A model generated the notes under the pieces. That model ran no database searches and had not been told where the DNA came from. It was given only the letters and a program-made list of their open reading frames with translations. 64,000 bases of DNA from Gautieria morchelliformis (lineage: Eukaryota > Basidiomycota > Agaricomycetes > Gomphales > Gomphaceae): contig WHVA01000144.1 of the NCBI GenBank assembly GCA_015179125.1, positions 124,001 through 188,000 on the forward strand, written 5' to 3'. Made by a program: the position numbers and the translations under genes. Each line of letters begins with the position of its first letter. Position 1 is the first letter of the stretch. This document shows positions 12,448 through 24,564 of this stretch, piece by piece.

Positions 12448-13365
12448 TAGGGATGCACACCATCCGTATTACGGCTACGGCCATATAATGTACAGCAAGT
12501 TGACAGATATGGCAGACCATATACCGTCCGTATGATCGGTACCTCACCCCTCTGATGGTACGGTACAGGTACTGTACCGGCCGTATTACGGTTGATGGCA
12601 ATATTATACAGTGGGGCTATTGGAGGATCGGTTAGTGACCGATCTGTAGGAGTGGATGCAGTGGATGCGTAAGCTGAGAGCAAATCGCATCACCCCGAGT
12701 CACACCATGTGACAAATCACCTAGGGTGCCATTGTTGTCTCAGGGCTCCATTGTTCATTGCTATAGATAGTTTATGCACAGTCTATTGTCTTATTCCACC
12801 ATTTTCTCTTTAGACTATAAAGTATATAGCTAGAATTCCATCTTCCTCAGTATCTTGCACTCGAGCATATACTGAGGTAAGACGCTCGTTCTCATTCTTA
12901 CATTTATTCTTACTTACTTATACGCTTCTGTACAGTTCATCATATAGGTAATCATATTAGTATCTTGCACTTGAGCATATACTGAGTTCATTGTATAGTT
13001 TGTATAATTCTTATACGATCCACGTAGACTATGACATTGCATGATATTAGTATGCTCGCCTATGCGGCCTACACAGATAGCTGCACTGTATGTCAACCTA
13101 TGCAGACTAATTAGGCATGCCCGATGTACGTGCCAGCAGTAGCGCCTGTCAGGCGATGTGTTTTTGGCTTGGCTAACAGGGTTTCGGTGTTTACCAATGC
13201 ATGCTGTATACATACCGTACACAGCCGTATTTGTACGGTATATATGGTGTCAAACTGTTGTATACTGTACTGTCAGCACAGCACACAGACCCTTGACGGT
13301 ACGGGTGCCGTGGCCATAATATGGCACTGTACAGCCGTGGATGTACGGCACAGTGTGCATCCCTA
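12448..13365. mobile_element. hAT-type MITE with 8 bp target duplication
   Basis: The left terminus TAGGGATGCACAC and the right terminus GTGTGCATCCCTA are perfect inverted repeats. They are flanked by the identical 8 bp GTCAGGGC at 12440-12447 and 13366-13373, the TSD length of hAT elements. The subterminal regions are full of TACGG/CCGTA and GGCCATAT palindromic words. No transposase is encoded. The middle (about 12840-13030) contains a CTTCCTCAGT...CATATACTGAGGTAAGAC block resembling 25020-25075, so another small repeat may be nested inside. Confidence 0.88.
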
Positions 13366-13513
13366 GTCAGGGCATGCTGTTTCACTGAGGCTACTATGGA
13401 CCTGCCCTGGATTTCTCTCCCCTTTCGTTTGAATTTTTACTTGCAAATATCATGGACTTTCCATTCCCTTACCTCTTACATTTCATTAATTTGCGTGTGT
13501 ACATATCAAGTGT

Positions 13514-13532
13514 GCATTGCACGGAATTCTAG
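13514..13532 (+). other. Possible non-autonomous Helitron 3' end
   Basis: GTGC-ATT-GCAC forms a short hairpin followed by GGAATT and CTAG (13529-13532), then T. The layout mirrors the proven Helitron end at 6046-6075. The stem is only 4 bp, so chance cannot be excluded. Confidence 0.4.
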
Positions 13533-13589
13533 TTAAAATACCACAGACTATTCCAGTTATGAACCACTTAAAATTATTCAGTGAATATT

Positions 13590-13704
13590 TCCGTGAGACC
13601 GCTTCACATTTTTTTTTTCCGTGAGATTTTCAGTGGGCTCTGTTTCAGTGCGTGAACCACTGAGAACGCGAACCCCGTGGGTCGCCCCACGGGTTTTCAG
13701 AAGG
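13590..13704. repeat. Fragment related to the CACTG-TIR element
   Basis: TTTTCAGTGGGCTCTGTTTC, the GAACCACTGAGAAC word and the CGTGGGT...CCACGGG inverted pair resemble 52785-52860, the subterminal region of the TIR element at 48099-52881. It abuts the left edge of segmental duplication copy 1 and seems to have replaced the 3' end of the DUF6533 gene there. Confidence 0.5.
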
Positions 13705-14509
13705 TCCTATTCCATACTGACAAATTCAATGTATTAATTTGTGAACTAGTGAGATTGCAGTTGTCCAAAACAGACAGATACTATATCCAGTGAAATGAAT
13801 TATGTTATTTATGTAACATCTGGACAGGCACATACCACTTCAATGATAATAGCACCAAGAATAAGCAGCCCAAGAAAACCCAAAACTCTTTGATTCTGAA
13901 AGGAGATAGCAGAGGTGCGAGCTAGCAGAAGGCCTAGATATGTAAATTGTGTTAATAATTCTAATTAAGAAATATATAGATATTATTATTCTCACCCTGT
14001 ACTCCAATCAGGGTAGGAACACCCAAAGCATCACGCAGTATTGTTACATTTCCTTCAAACATATGAGTCTCTAGGTTGCTTCTTCGTAAGGAGTGAAAGT
14101 GATACTAGATCCTCATTAAATTCAGTAAGGGTGTTGCGCGTGAGAACGGTAGTAATCACCCCAAGGGACATGTTAGATGAATTGACATATATGTCAACAA
14201 GAAGCAAACCCAAGGGCAGGTAACGAGCGAGTAAATAGAGAATGGTGCCGATTTTGATGGTCTTGCACCAAACGTGCGTGATCTCAGATGGCAATGTGAG
14301 AAGCGTGTCGAAGGTGAGCAGTGCTGTGGAACAAGCAATGGAAATTGTGGAATTAGACAGGGGACACGGACACATACCAAACGCTGTGCAGGCGACGTAG
14401 CTGAACGCAAAGCTAGTTCAGGTAAGTTCCTCTTCGTCTCACTTAATGTTGTAAGCACGTACTCATCTGAGAGTATCTGGATAATAGCCGAGGGGTCCGC
14501 CTGAGCCAT
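13705..14509 (-). pseudogene. DUF6533-type membrane protein, copy 1, 3'-truncated
   Basis: Translation from ATG at 14507-14509 gives an N-terminus MAQADPSAIIQILSDEYVL. It is followed, across a short gap and a GT-AG intron, by the DUF6533 core FDTLLTLPSEITHVW...LYLLARYLPLGLLLVDIY at about 14160-14310, then GLLLAR and SFQNQRVLGFLGLLILG near 13850-13930. DUF6533 marks multi-pass membrane proteins of unknown function expanded in Agaricomycetes. The gene stops abruptly at about 13705 where a TIR-element fragment begins; the C-terminal exons survive only in copy 2. A Tyr of the ARTYAIS motif is Ser here. Confidence 0.7.
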
Positions 14510-14749
14510 GGTACAAGAACGAAAACTGGGATGCAGACGAGGGACTAAGTTTTGCGTAGCGATGTGGGGTTGGTGTTGCAGACCGCGGAAGGTGTCTATA
14601 TAAGATTCTGGCCATGGGTGCTGCCAGGTCAACAGATATTCATAGCTCCTACATCAGTGCCGAAGCATGGCACAATCACAGGGCAGAAGTGTCTGATAAA
14701 CAAACATTGTATGTAAAAGAATTAAGGGTAGCAATACAACGTAGAAGCA

Positions 14750-15890
14750 TCAGATGTACTTAGCCGTGCAAGCGAGTAATTGAGGCTGAGCTTCTTGCCA
14801 GGAGTTGGCTATTACATACCATTTGCCTGGCGGAATGGTTGCCAAGATCCATTTAAAACTTGTTGTCATGTAAGCAACTACGACAACCTCGCTCAGCGTC
14901 CAATCATTCTCAAACCCTTTCCCCCAAAATATGCCGTCCCCCCTCTGGTGCACTGTTTCGCTGTGCGGTATAAGGTATTCGTTTCTAGACGCACAGCCAA
15001 CGTGGTGGCTCAGCACGAATAAGCGTCGAATGAGACGCAGAGACAGAAAAGGATATCGAGAGATCTGATCCGCGGGGTGGAGCTCCAACGTTACGGCGCT
15101 TGCGGGAGAGAAGGTGGGGGCGGGAGGGGGGTGGAAAGGCCATGTCGGGCATCACATACTTTTCGAAGATATGTCATGTGAGGTTGAGCAATGGCGCGTG
15201 CGTTTTCATAAGCCAGGCGTGCACGCGTAGGGTACAATATCTGCTCATGAGGCGTGATTTTTCGCGTGTGTGGGTATGGTATGGCCCCGTGACGAGGCAT
15301 ACGTGAATTTCTGTCCGATTCCTGGAAAGATGACTGTGGACGCGTGGCCTAGAATGCTGCAGTAGTTCGTAGACCGTGTCGGACGCGGCGCACGGCGTAT
15401 AGTTCATTCGGTAGTGGCCTTAGCTTCGCCACGCGGTAATCAGGGAGTGCACGAAGCCTACGCGAGCACTGCGGCAGTTGCTATTATTGTTGTTATATTG
15501 CACTTGCGATGCCAGACATATCCATTGGACTCGACCTGTCCGACTCCGAGGCGGGGTATGCACGCTCGACGAACAACGGGTGCGCGAGGAACTCCCACTC
15601 GACAGGCCTCCAGGCTCCTGCACGACACCTCGGTGCGTTCCCCGTAACTGCGACCTAGATAATGAAAATTTAGAGCAAGGATGAAGAGTATAACAACAGG
15701 AGGGCTGGACGTAGACACACCTTCGATGGGACGGGCGGGTTACCTCCACCATTGGCCTGCAGGTCGCCAGGCGGGCTTGTGTCGCCCACAGCGGCCACGA
15801 CTCGTGCCTCGTGTATAGGGTCTGACAGGGCTGTTGCGATGGCTGGATGTGGATGGGAGTGGTTCCTAATGACATGGCATCTCAATACAA
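14750..15890 (-). pseudogene. Unrecognised gene(s) between DUF6533 and peroxidase, copy 1
   Basis: Several short minus-strand blocks are conserved with copy 2 and read like exons: ENDWTLSEV... and TSFKWILATIPPGKWYVI at 14790-14920, and a block at about 15500-15660 (RPVEWEFLAHPLFVERAY). GT-AG intervals of intron size separate some blocks, for example GTGTGTCT...TATCTAG near 15660-15720. No complete frame or known domain can be assembled, and copy 1 appears to have lost about 1.5 kb near 14880. The function is unknown. Confidence 0.4.
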
Positions 15891-15967
15891 AGCTCGTTAC
15901 GTAAGACGCACACTCTTTCCTGGTGCAACGATTGCGCTGGGTGCACGTGGCCGGGATCGATCGATAT

Positions 15968-17281
15968 TCAGGCTTGACACTTGGCGTATGCTTCTTGACG
16001 GTCGACTACAGCATCCGGGCGCACGCGGAGGCAGACCCCAGGCGCCGGCCATATGGCCGACGGATCGGCGCCGTGGACACACGGGTGCTTGGATACGAAA
16101 ATACATACGTCGTCGGCTTGCCATGGAGGCAGGAATGGGGTCAAGAATGACCTCAGAGCAATCAACCAACTGGGATGGGTTCTGACCAATCACGGCGAGC
16201 TTAGCCATAGCATCCCTGAAGGCATTGGTCATCTTTTCTTGCTCATTGACGAAGCCTTGCCACGTGCAAGCCGTGCGGGGGTCACGAGCGATGAGGAAGT
16301 CGGATTGGAGACGCATCTCGCCCACATTCACCCCAGAACCCAAAGGAAGGGGGGACAAGGCATCGCCTGCAAATTCAAATTAGATACAGCGAAGCGTTGA
16401 GGGAAAGCTAAACTGACCGGTGTTGTTTGGCATTCCGGGGAACCCAGTACCCTTGAGCAAAACCTCGACGAAAATTTGAGTGTCGAAGGTGAAAGGCGTC
16501 GAGTCGAAGGGCACAGCCTCGATTGAGGGGTCAACGTGATCTGATCTCGCAATGGAGTGGGACGCTAGCAAGGCGACCACTTCATCAGGTGAGAAGTTTC
16601 CACCATCATTCATACGGGCAAAGATCTTATCGACCGAGTCCTGGGGTTCAGGGATTAGACCATCAGGGGCGGGGGCCGTGGCATTCGGACGCCCAGCCAT
16701 GAATTCCAACTTGGGAGCACCAGGACAGTTGCGCATAGCAACAGCAGCGGCGAATTGAATGAGGCCGCCTGCAGAGACCTGGGTGTGGTTGCGGAGCAAG
16801 GGCATAAGCAGTTCAACGCTGTCAGAAATCCCGAGGTTTGCCTGGAAATTCGGCTCGACGTCGGGGAAAATAAGCATGGAACCGTCGGCACCTCCACTAG
16901 CTGCCAGGGGAGCCCCTGATCCTTTAAGCTTTATGGCTGGGTAGAATGCGATGGCGTCGTCTGAAAGAGAACAGAATACTAGAGTAAGTAAGCGTACGTC
17001 ACCGCCGTCTGGGAATGGACCAGCGGAAACTGAGACGAACTGTCTCATGAGTGTCCTCACCGCACTGGTGTGAAAAACTAAACAATTGATCGGCTAACTG
17101 AGCTGCGCAAGCCGGAAGCAACTCCTCACACGGTATTTTGGAGGTCGTCGCGAAGGACGAACAACGGGCAGCAAGCAGAATGGGAGGCTACATTGCCATC
17201 TGGACACTTAACACGGCCAGTAGTCGCGGCGTGGGCAGCAAGGGCAATGCTGAGGAAAGCAACGAAAGACTTGAAAGCCAT
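15968..17281 (-). CDS. mnp: Manganese peroxidase, copy 1 (secreted class II haem peroxidase)
   Basis: Secreted haem enzyme oxidising Mn(II) to Mn(III) with H2O2, used in lignin breakdown. Proposed exons (minus): 17281-17132 (signal peptide [18 protein letters not shown], then KCPDGN and the SACC cysteines), 17064-17025, 16960-16418, 16366-16109 and a tentative 15993-15968 ending TGA. Mn-ligand positions are kept: both Glu in CGEDTHE and the Asp in HVDP. The distal His codon is split across intron 2 (C|AC), and the proximal His lies in LLASHSIA. The catalytic-Trp position of versatile/lignin peroxidases is Ala (VVALLASH), so this is MnP-type. C-terminal blocks include [17 protein letters not shown] and [11 protein letters not shown]. 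Oddities: the intron 2 donor is GC where copy 2 has GT; about five residues usual before CGED are missing; the long C-terminal tail is absent. Confidence 0.85.
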
Positions 17282-17399
17282 TAGAAGATCTGTCGAACCA
17301 TACACTCTCCAAGTCACCGCGCTCGAAATTCACAACAGACAGTATCCCGAGCTATGGATCAGCTAACGGCACGTGAACTGGACCTTTCATTAGTAACGA

Positions 17400-18440
17400 G
17401 CCCAAAGTACCAGTAATTCTAACGGGAGGCGTCGGCAAGTCCACTTTAATAATATCAGCTGCCGACAATCTTGCAAGCATCGTATATGCGGCTTTGTAAA
17501 CGATTAATCTTCTGCCCGCAATCAGCAGTCTGAAGTCGTAGACTCCCAGTCACTCAGAAGTATATCTATATCCGAAATGATCAAGCTCGTTGCGTTCGTG
17601 ATCGTGACCGCCGATGACACCCCGAGGGGGTGCGTCCCTGCACCGGTAACATCTTCGTCTTCAAGCGCGCCCAGACTGGCCTTACAAGCCACGCAAGTTA
17701 TAAGAAATATTAATGGGCATAGGTAATACATAGGCGTGGGGTTGGAGGGAGATACATAACGCGGGGACGGGAGCATAAAAAAGAATATAGATAACAGGAC
17801 CGCGTCGAAAACACGTCCTGGACTTGGGTGAGCACCGTACATGTCTATTCGGGGACTACAGCCTAAGCGTCACGAGGTGTCAGTGAAAGAGGCAGCAATG
17901 ACATCCAGAAAACGCATACTGGCCTTCATTAACGTCGACGGTGATCGCTGCACGCACTAAAACTGGTGTGGTTAAAGCGCTGCTGATAGCCGTCGTGCGC
18001 GCGGCACGAATGGTGACGGGCGCACGCCGCTCCTGCGTGCATACATAATTAGCCTGGTACCCATGAGTGCATTTCCAGGCATGACTATGACTTTTCAGGC
18101 AGCGGGAGCTCAGGCAGTCTTCTTCGGTTCTGTAAGGCGCGAGATACAGCCGCAGCCTAGGTACTTGGTCTCTCCGCCTACAACGGTGATGCACACTGAA
18201 CATTCGCACAAGGGGCACGGTGAGTCTGAGTGACGACGTTTCAAACCACGAAACTTACTTGTGAAAGCGACACGAGGGTGGAATGGAGGACATTGAGACG
18301 TGCTCTAGGAGGATAAATACCAGTGGGCTTTGGCAAAGGTTGGTTCGTCTGCATTGCCAGTCGGTGAGCCGGGGATTTCAACCGTCGTGAATTGGTCAGT
18401 ATTAGTGAGGGATGCGCAGACCCAGCTTACGAAAAACCAT
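17400..18440 (-). other. Unrecognised conserved stretch upstream of peroxidase, copy 1
   Basis: This region is collinear with 54500-55330 and 57489-57760 of copy 2. Minus-strand open stretches at 17522-17842 and 17880-18218 show no known domain, and their reading frames are not preserved well between copies. The first about 120 bp upstream of the peroxidase ATG would include its promoter; I see no clear TATA element. Confidence 0.35.
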
Positions 18441-18461
18441 GCTGGGAATGGGGGAAGACAT

Positions 18462-19198
18462 TGTTGTTTAGTGCTAGGAATATTATTTAAGACAATATGA
18501 TTTAATCTCTCAATTATGAGATAAATTGAGTAAGGCTTGAAGTTGACAGGAATATCTGCACACGCAATAAATGTGTGTGTCTTATGAATTATGTCGACTG
18601 GAAGTTCTACTACTGTGTGAGGGGCGAGACGAAGTGTGATTTCACTGCTAGTTAATTGTACATGGAGCTAGGTATTTATTAGTTATTGATGGTGCTTGGC
18701 GGTTAAGGAATTAGTGGTGCAATGCTAAGGGACTGATGGAATGGGGTGAGCGGCGCATGGACAACAATAGGAGTGTCGACGCACACTATATAAGTTGGGC
18801 TTGGAGATGGAGCGTAAAACAGGATGAGGAAACGGATGTTTGGTGATGGATAGGGGACATAGTCTGGGTATAGGCAGGGTCGGCTTGACGCGTTGCATCC
18901 CTTGATTGGGTCATGTGACTGATGGAATGCGCGTGATTCGGGATGGGCTCGGTGGTCTTGGATAGGGTTCCTTGGGTGTTATAGGTCGTGGTAACACGTG
19001 TTATGTGTCCTTGTGACGTCAGGGGAGTTGGGGACTGTGATCGTGTCAGGTCGAGTGGGCATATGATGGTCCGGTGGTCTCGGGTACGAGTGCCGTAATG
19101 TGTATGCTCACAGAGGGATTATCGATGTGTTGGTTGTGATGTGAGCTCGTGTTTGTTGTAATTAATATGTTAATATTGTGTTTTACAATACTTTCAAT
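18462..19198. mobile_element. LTR-like insertion in duplication copy 1
   Basis: Copy 2 reads straight through this site (57765-57770), so the empty site is known. The insertion is flanked by AGACAT at 18456-18461 and 19199-19204, starts TGTTGTTTAG and ends ACTTTCAAT. A CTATATAAG box lies at 18786. Size (737 bp), ends and target duplication fit a solo LTR, but no internal region is in the window to prove it. Confidence 0.7.
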
Positions 19199-19204
19199 AG
19201 ACAT

Positions 19205-20049
19205 GCGCACCAAGTTAGTTTGGTCTGTGATTCTCTTTCACCGGAGATATTTTGCCAGCATTGCCAGTTGGCAAAATGCATATTTCTTTCAATCGTTCCC
19301 CGGTGGCCAGTGTTGGTGAGGGCAGCGTCGTGCTGATGATCAGATGACAAACCATGTTGGGCGCAAGAGAGAGCTGGTCCAGCTGGTCCAGATCATGGGC
19401 GCTGCTGCTGCGGGCCAGCGCGAAGGCAGCGCTTCCCTAGCACAAGGAGAGTGCACATATACCAGAAGAAGAAAAGGATCGAGGGGGGGGTGGGCTTGGT
19501 TATTTCTCTCAGAATGCATAAGAGAAGAAGCTGTACCAAGAGGCAGTTGCAGTAGGTCCGAATGGGATGGCACAGGAAGGGTCAGTTCGTTTGAGTTGCA
19601 AGGTACCATACTCGGAGGGGGTATTCGAGGCGGGTATATCACAGATCCGTGAGAGACAACGTCCATCATGGCCACCCAAGGTTTGGCCAGCCGCAGGCAC
19701 CAGTCCTTGAATTGGGGAATGATGGTCTGTAAGCGAAAAGCGCAAAGCTAGTGAGTGGATTCAGCACTCCAGCTGCTTCGTAGCGGGTTAGCACAGGAAT
19801 GGTTGAACATGCCAGTTCGGCACCGTGGTGCTGTGTGCAGTACCAGTCATGGTCCAGAGAGTGATGTAAGCGACTACGAAAAGCTGACTGATCATTAGTG
19901 TTTTTCGGAGCGTCTCGTCACAGGAATGAGCCTCCCAAGAAACCACAATAGTCCAGTGGTGGAGCCAAACCTGAAGCAGAGCTGACGCGTAACTCGATGC
20001 ACGTGAAGTCGAAGTTGAAGTGTTGGAGGGAGTATGTGACGTGGCATTA
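19205..20049 (-). pseudogene. Unrecognised gene relic, copy 1
   Basis: Minus-strand exon-like blocks conserved with 57770-58620: one at 19800-20010 with hydrophobic QLFVVAYITLWTMTG, followed by a GT-AG interval with a TTTTCGCTTACAG acceptor, then TIIPQFKDWCLRLAKPWVAM at 19650-19730. This suggests a small membrane protein gene. I do not recognise the family, and no full frame is intact. Confidence 0.4.
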
Positions 20050-20188
20050 GGGCTGAACACAGTAGAGGATTTGAATAGGATTTGATGAGGATTTGACGGA
20101 GGATTTCGATTTTTTTTGAACACCTGACAATGCCCCGAAATCGAGATTTAACTGTGCTTAGCCTGTTTTGAACCTGGATTTGAGAGGA

Positions 20189-20914
20189 TGTTACGACTGT
20201 TCCGCTCAACCATCTCCGCCACCTCCGCATATCCTCCGCATCACCTCCGCGCTACCTCCGACTCTATTCTGCAACATCTGCACCATCCGCAACCCTCTAC
20301 CTTGACCCCTTGTTCTTTCAGTACCCCTGGCCACCTCCAGACACCGGCCCCCGTACTCGACCCTGAACACAGCAGGATACTATTTCTGTAATTCCGTTTG
20401 TTCCGATGCCCATTGTACTTACTCGCCTTGTTCTTTGCCATTGTACTTAACCCTACCCTGCACCCCCTTGTCATCCCCTTGTTCCGCATTAGTTACTTGC
20501 CCCGTATGTCTATCCGATTCCCGCACTCTCCGGAATTTGCTTAGTACCATACCATTACCTGTTGCTTCTGCTCTTTGTATAAAACCCCCTCATGTATGTC
20601 TCTGTTTCTGCAATCAGATAATCGACTTCGATATGTGATTCCCTTTGCACTGTCTCCTGTTCTTAGCACAGCGAGTTTTGCTACTCTTGTCTCCTTCCAC
20701 TCTCAACCCTCTGTCCTCCGCCTCTTCCGATCTTGTTCTCCGACCCTCGACCCTCGACCCTCGACCCTCAGTACTCTGTTCCCAACTTCCACCTTCTCCG
20801 ACATCCGCAAGTCAATTCCAAAATACTTGGACGGTAGTTCATCAGGGGGGCAACACATAAGTTGAAGCCGTTGTCCTTTCCAGTTCCGACCTCCGGGATT
20901 TCCGATACGTAACA
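20189..20914. repeat. Solo LTR, family B
   Basis: Starts TGTTACGACT and ends CCGATACGTAACA. The terminal 60 bp match, in reverse, the solo LTR at 36766-37430 (shared AGTTGAAGCCG and TCCTTTCCAGTTCCGAC). Flanks are GAGGA and GTGGA, a target duplication with one mismatch. The interior has tandem CCCTCGACCCTCGA near 20745 and many CCTCCG words. Confidence 0.75.
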
Positions 20915-23900
20915 GTGGATTTGAGAACGCTGGTGCCGGACACGGCAGGGTGGCTCGCTTGCCGGTCTGTCAGCCGAAGGTACCTTCTGCACTATAATGT
21001 ATCCCTAAAAAATACAAAGTAACATATGTGAAAGCATTATGTAATTTACCTTTATGTGTCCTCTTAAAATAACAAATAACATAGGTCAAGAGAAACTCAA
21101 AATTACATAAAAATATAGAAGAGAAACACTGAAGAATTTAAAAAAAAGATGGAAGTATGTATTTTGTAGAGTTTTTACTGAATTGACCAGATTCAAAGAC
21201 TTGCACAGGTCCCCGACTCTCTCCAAAAGTGAGGGTTCTACACGAAGGGAAATGGCCATGCTTACGGTTATGCGGAGGAATTTGTATTCATTTGATTGGA
21301 TGGCCCTTCCTACCGGTTTTTCTGCGATGGCCTCTCCTTTTAGGGGGGGGGGAGGGGGGTTTCTCCATGTCTCATGGGGGGTAAAACATATTTGCCTTGC
21401 CTGCTGCGCTTTTTCTTTGTCATCTCCTCCCCACCCCTTCCCATACTCCGTTTGCACACAGGGAACTCTACCCCCAGTGAAAAGTGCCTCTGGCGAGATA
21501 TGGCGCCTGCTGGCTCAGAGCATGAAATCTGGTGGGATCAGGAAACACAGATACCAAATTATCTTAGTAAGCATGCAATTCCTGAAACTCAGAATACCTT
21601 TTCCAAACCAGCAAGAAAATATTGTGAAAACATTGAAGAAACTCCAGGAAAAAGTTCCATGAATCTGCGAATTTGACTTAGGTATATATTTTGTTGAAGT
21701 TAAAAATTGAAAAACGCCTAGCTAGTCATTTTGAGCACAGCCGGCGTGTATAGTTTGCGTGTTTGGTTTCGTCTCCATTTCCCCTTTCTCACCACTTCAC
21801 CACTACCATGCCATCACTGGTTCACTACATGCAAAGTCGCTGCTCTGTTGTCATCGTCGTTGAGTCTAGTAACCTCTCTGCTCTCGTGTATCACTGCACT
21901 CCTGACCATGTATTTCCTCAGCTGCCTCTGCACGCTCGCTCGATAGCATAGCTCTCCAGCTCCACAGTTGCATCACTCACCTCACATTATGCACCTGTGT
22001 GATCCCAAGATTGTGCTGTCAGCAGCTCTAGTGCTCGGAGGCCCTCTGCTGTGCGTTCCCACTCCACCGTCTCTCTTCTCTGTCTCGCACACAATGGCCC
22101 CTCTATTCTAGCCGTTAGTCCCTGCTTTCTTGCTTCTAGCCACTTCCCTGCCCTCTGCGTCTGCACTAGACTGTGTGCAACGAGTCAAGCCTCATCGCCA
22201 GCTGCGTTGCATCTGGGAAGGTACATTCATGCCATATGGTATATACATGGTGCATATATACATATTATACTGATGCTTTCCCTGTCCTTTCTCACGTCTT
22301 CTTGCTTCGATTTTCCATGCATTCATTTCAGCTCGGATTTGGGATTGCAGCGGGACATGGCAATGTGCAGGTATGGGAAGCGGTAGGTAGTTCCTGATGG
22401 TACGTGCCATTGCCCAGTCCCTCGTGTCTCTTACCGAATGCCATTCGGTGCTCCCTAGACTCCACCATCCCACCCCTCACATCCCGCACCGCCCTCCCAC
22501 CTCATGGTGGGCCCTTCCCACCCCTGCCCACAGGGCACAAGCTCATGAAGCTCTTCCCAACCTGTCCCCCGAGCGGTGGCACCTTCCTGTTATGAATAGG
22601 GAAATCAATTTCCATGACCATATATGTCACTAACACAGTCCTAACTATCTTGCGGCTCTATATCTACACCCACATGCAATCCCGGCACACTCTAGGGCAT
22701 GCACGCACACATACTTACTACTGGCACAGCATTTCATATGCATGCACGCTATCACTCGCGCGCACATCTAACCAGTGCCTTTGATCCTGAGCCGGGTTCC
22801 GGGGTTGACCGAGGCACTTATCCGAGATGGAGTGCGGAAGGCGCTCCATCGTTCCTGACGCATATATTAAACTCCACATGATAAGGTACAGCCTTGGCAC
22901 TGGTGCATGTATCGCGCACTGGTGGCATTTGTCGCTCCATAACCCCCTATCGTATCTAGTTTAATATGGGCTCGTTCCAAACACTTAAATAGCTCAATGT
23001 ATGATAGAAACTTCAGGCAGTAAATCTCCATCTTTGTGCTCTTGTTCTAGCCCATGAGGCTTATGACTGGATGGTGATATATCAGTCGGTGTTTAGTGTC
23101 GCTGTCACTGCACGTGGTGTTCGCACATACAGCCGTAGTTGTTTTCCCATCTCTATTCTCTTTATGCTTATCCACGAACCTCACGATCTCACACTGCATA
23201 CACAACCCTGCCGGCAAGGCTATTTACACTTCCCACATGAACCCCCACGCCCACTGTGATATTGGGGGATTCGCCATGGAGGACGTGCGGTGCCCATGCG
23301 AGGTGGGTGCAAGGAGCCACCTGGAGAAGGAAAGGTAGCTGCGGCGCGAGCGCAGCTGTGGCGCGTGGCGCGGGACGTTGGTTTGGACTGCGGGAGCGTG
23401 TGTTTTTCATGGGCGGGGACAGGGCCGGGTGCATGCCCCAGACTGCTGGAGTTCTTCAAGGCAGTGCCTGCAGGGGAGTTCAGCGGCACATCTGAGAGCG
23501 AGTTTCATGTCGGCGGGGCCCAGGGATGAGTCCCCCATGAAGCAGCACCAGGGCCTGGGGCTGGGGCTGGGGAGCACGGCCAACGTTGATGCGTCGCTGG
23601 TGAGCTACTACTGTAGTTGACCTTTCTAGCCCAATGTACCTATCTATATCTATATGCAAAATATATTATATTATCAACCATTAAATTGAGACCAGAATCT
23701 GCCATACAGGGCTGTATACTGGAAATACTAATACATATGGCGCGCCAGATCTGGCCAGTCCTTGAAGCAAATCTGTGATTTTGGCCGGTGGTATAGTCTC
23801 AATTATCTGGTGACGTCTGATGAGTGCGGGGTGTCATTTTGCTGCCATATCTCACTATATCTGGCCAGAGTCTGTTTTCACTGGGCTCTATGTTGGGTGC

Positions 23901-24564
23901 ATATGTGCACCAGGCTCCAAACCAAACATTTCTGTTGTTATTTCTTTCGATTTTGACCTGAAACTATGCTGACACTCATTCTATGCATTTCACAATTTTC
24001 TATTACTACTCCTTTTCATGTTCTGTCCAACCGACCCTTTGTGGGTGGTTGTGGACAAGTTTCCTTTTTGAGCTGCAGCTGTTCACTAACGTGTTACGTT
24101 CTATGGGCGCTTATCACGGCACACCAGTGCCTCAAGGGCGCTTAAGTGCCGGAACTTCGTATATGCAAGTGAAACAAGCCCATGCGCAGCCTCCCCTCCT
24201 CAGTGTTGACTATCACTGAGGAGGTGAGTTTAATAGTGTACTTTCATAGTATGAAACTGAAAAAAACATGTAGAACATTAAATAGGTAGCATTCCTTTAT
24301 ATTACTAATGTTGACTATCACTGAGGAGAACATTAAATAGTTTACTAATCTCCTGCAAGTCCCATCGTTCATATCTGGCATATAACTTCCTACTTGCCCA
24401 AACCGAGTTACTACACTCTACCCGTGCCTTTTTGGCACGGCGTTCAGAAGGGTGTTCCTTTCGCTGCGTTCCCCAGCCTGGTGGGGGACCGTCTCCAACC
24501 TCCTTTGTTTTTCAGCGCTCTGTTCACCCTGGGCTTGCTTTCTGTGCCCTGTCCCTTCCCTTAT
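20915..24564. other. Interior of the TIR element, nothing firmly identified
   Basis: Only short open frames. A G-rich run (GGGGGGGGGAGGGGGG, about 21344-21360) could form a G-quadruplex. A block near 23460-23600 (EFFKAVPAGEFSGTSESEF) reads like protein but has no family I know. AT-rich spacers lie at 21000-21180 and 23640-23700. Confidence 0.4.

Noticed and set aside
20995..21005. Right terminus (CTATAATGTATCCCTA) pairing with TAGGGCTG at 20050 as a 1 kb hAT element
   Set aside because: Only the first five bases match well; the pair with 25413 is far stronger and is supported by the empty site in duplication copy 2.
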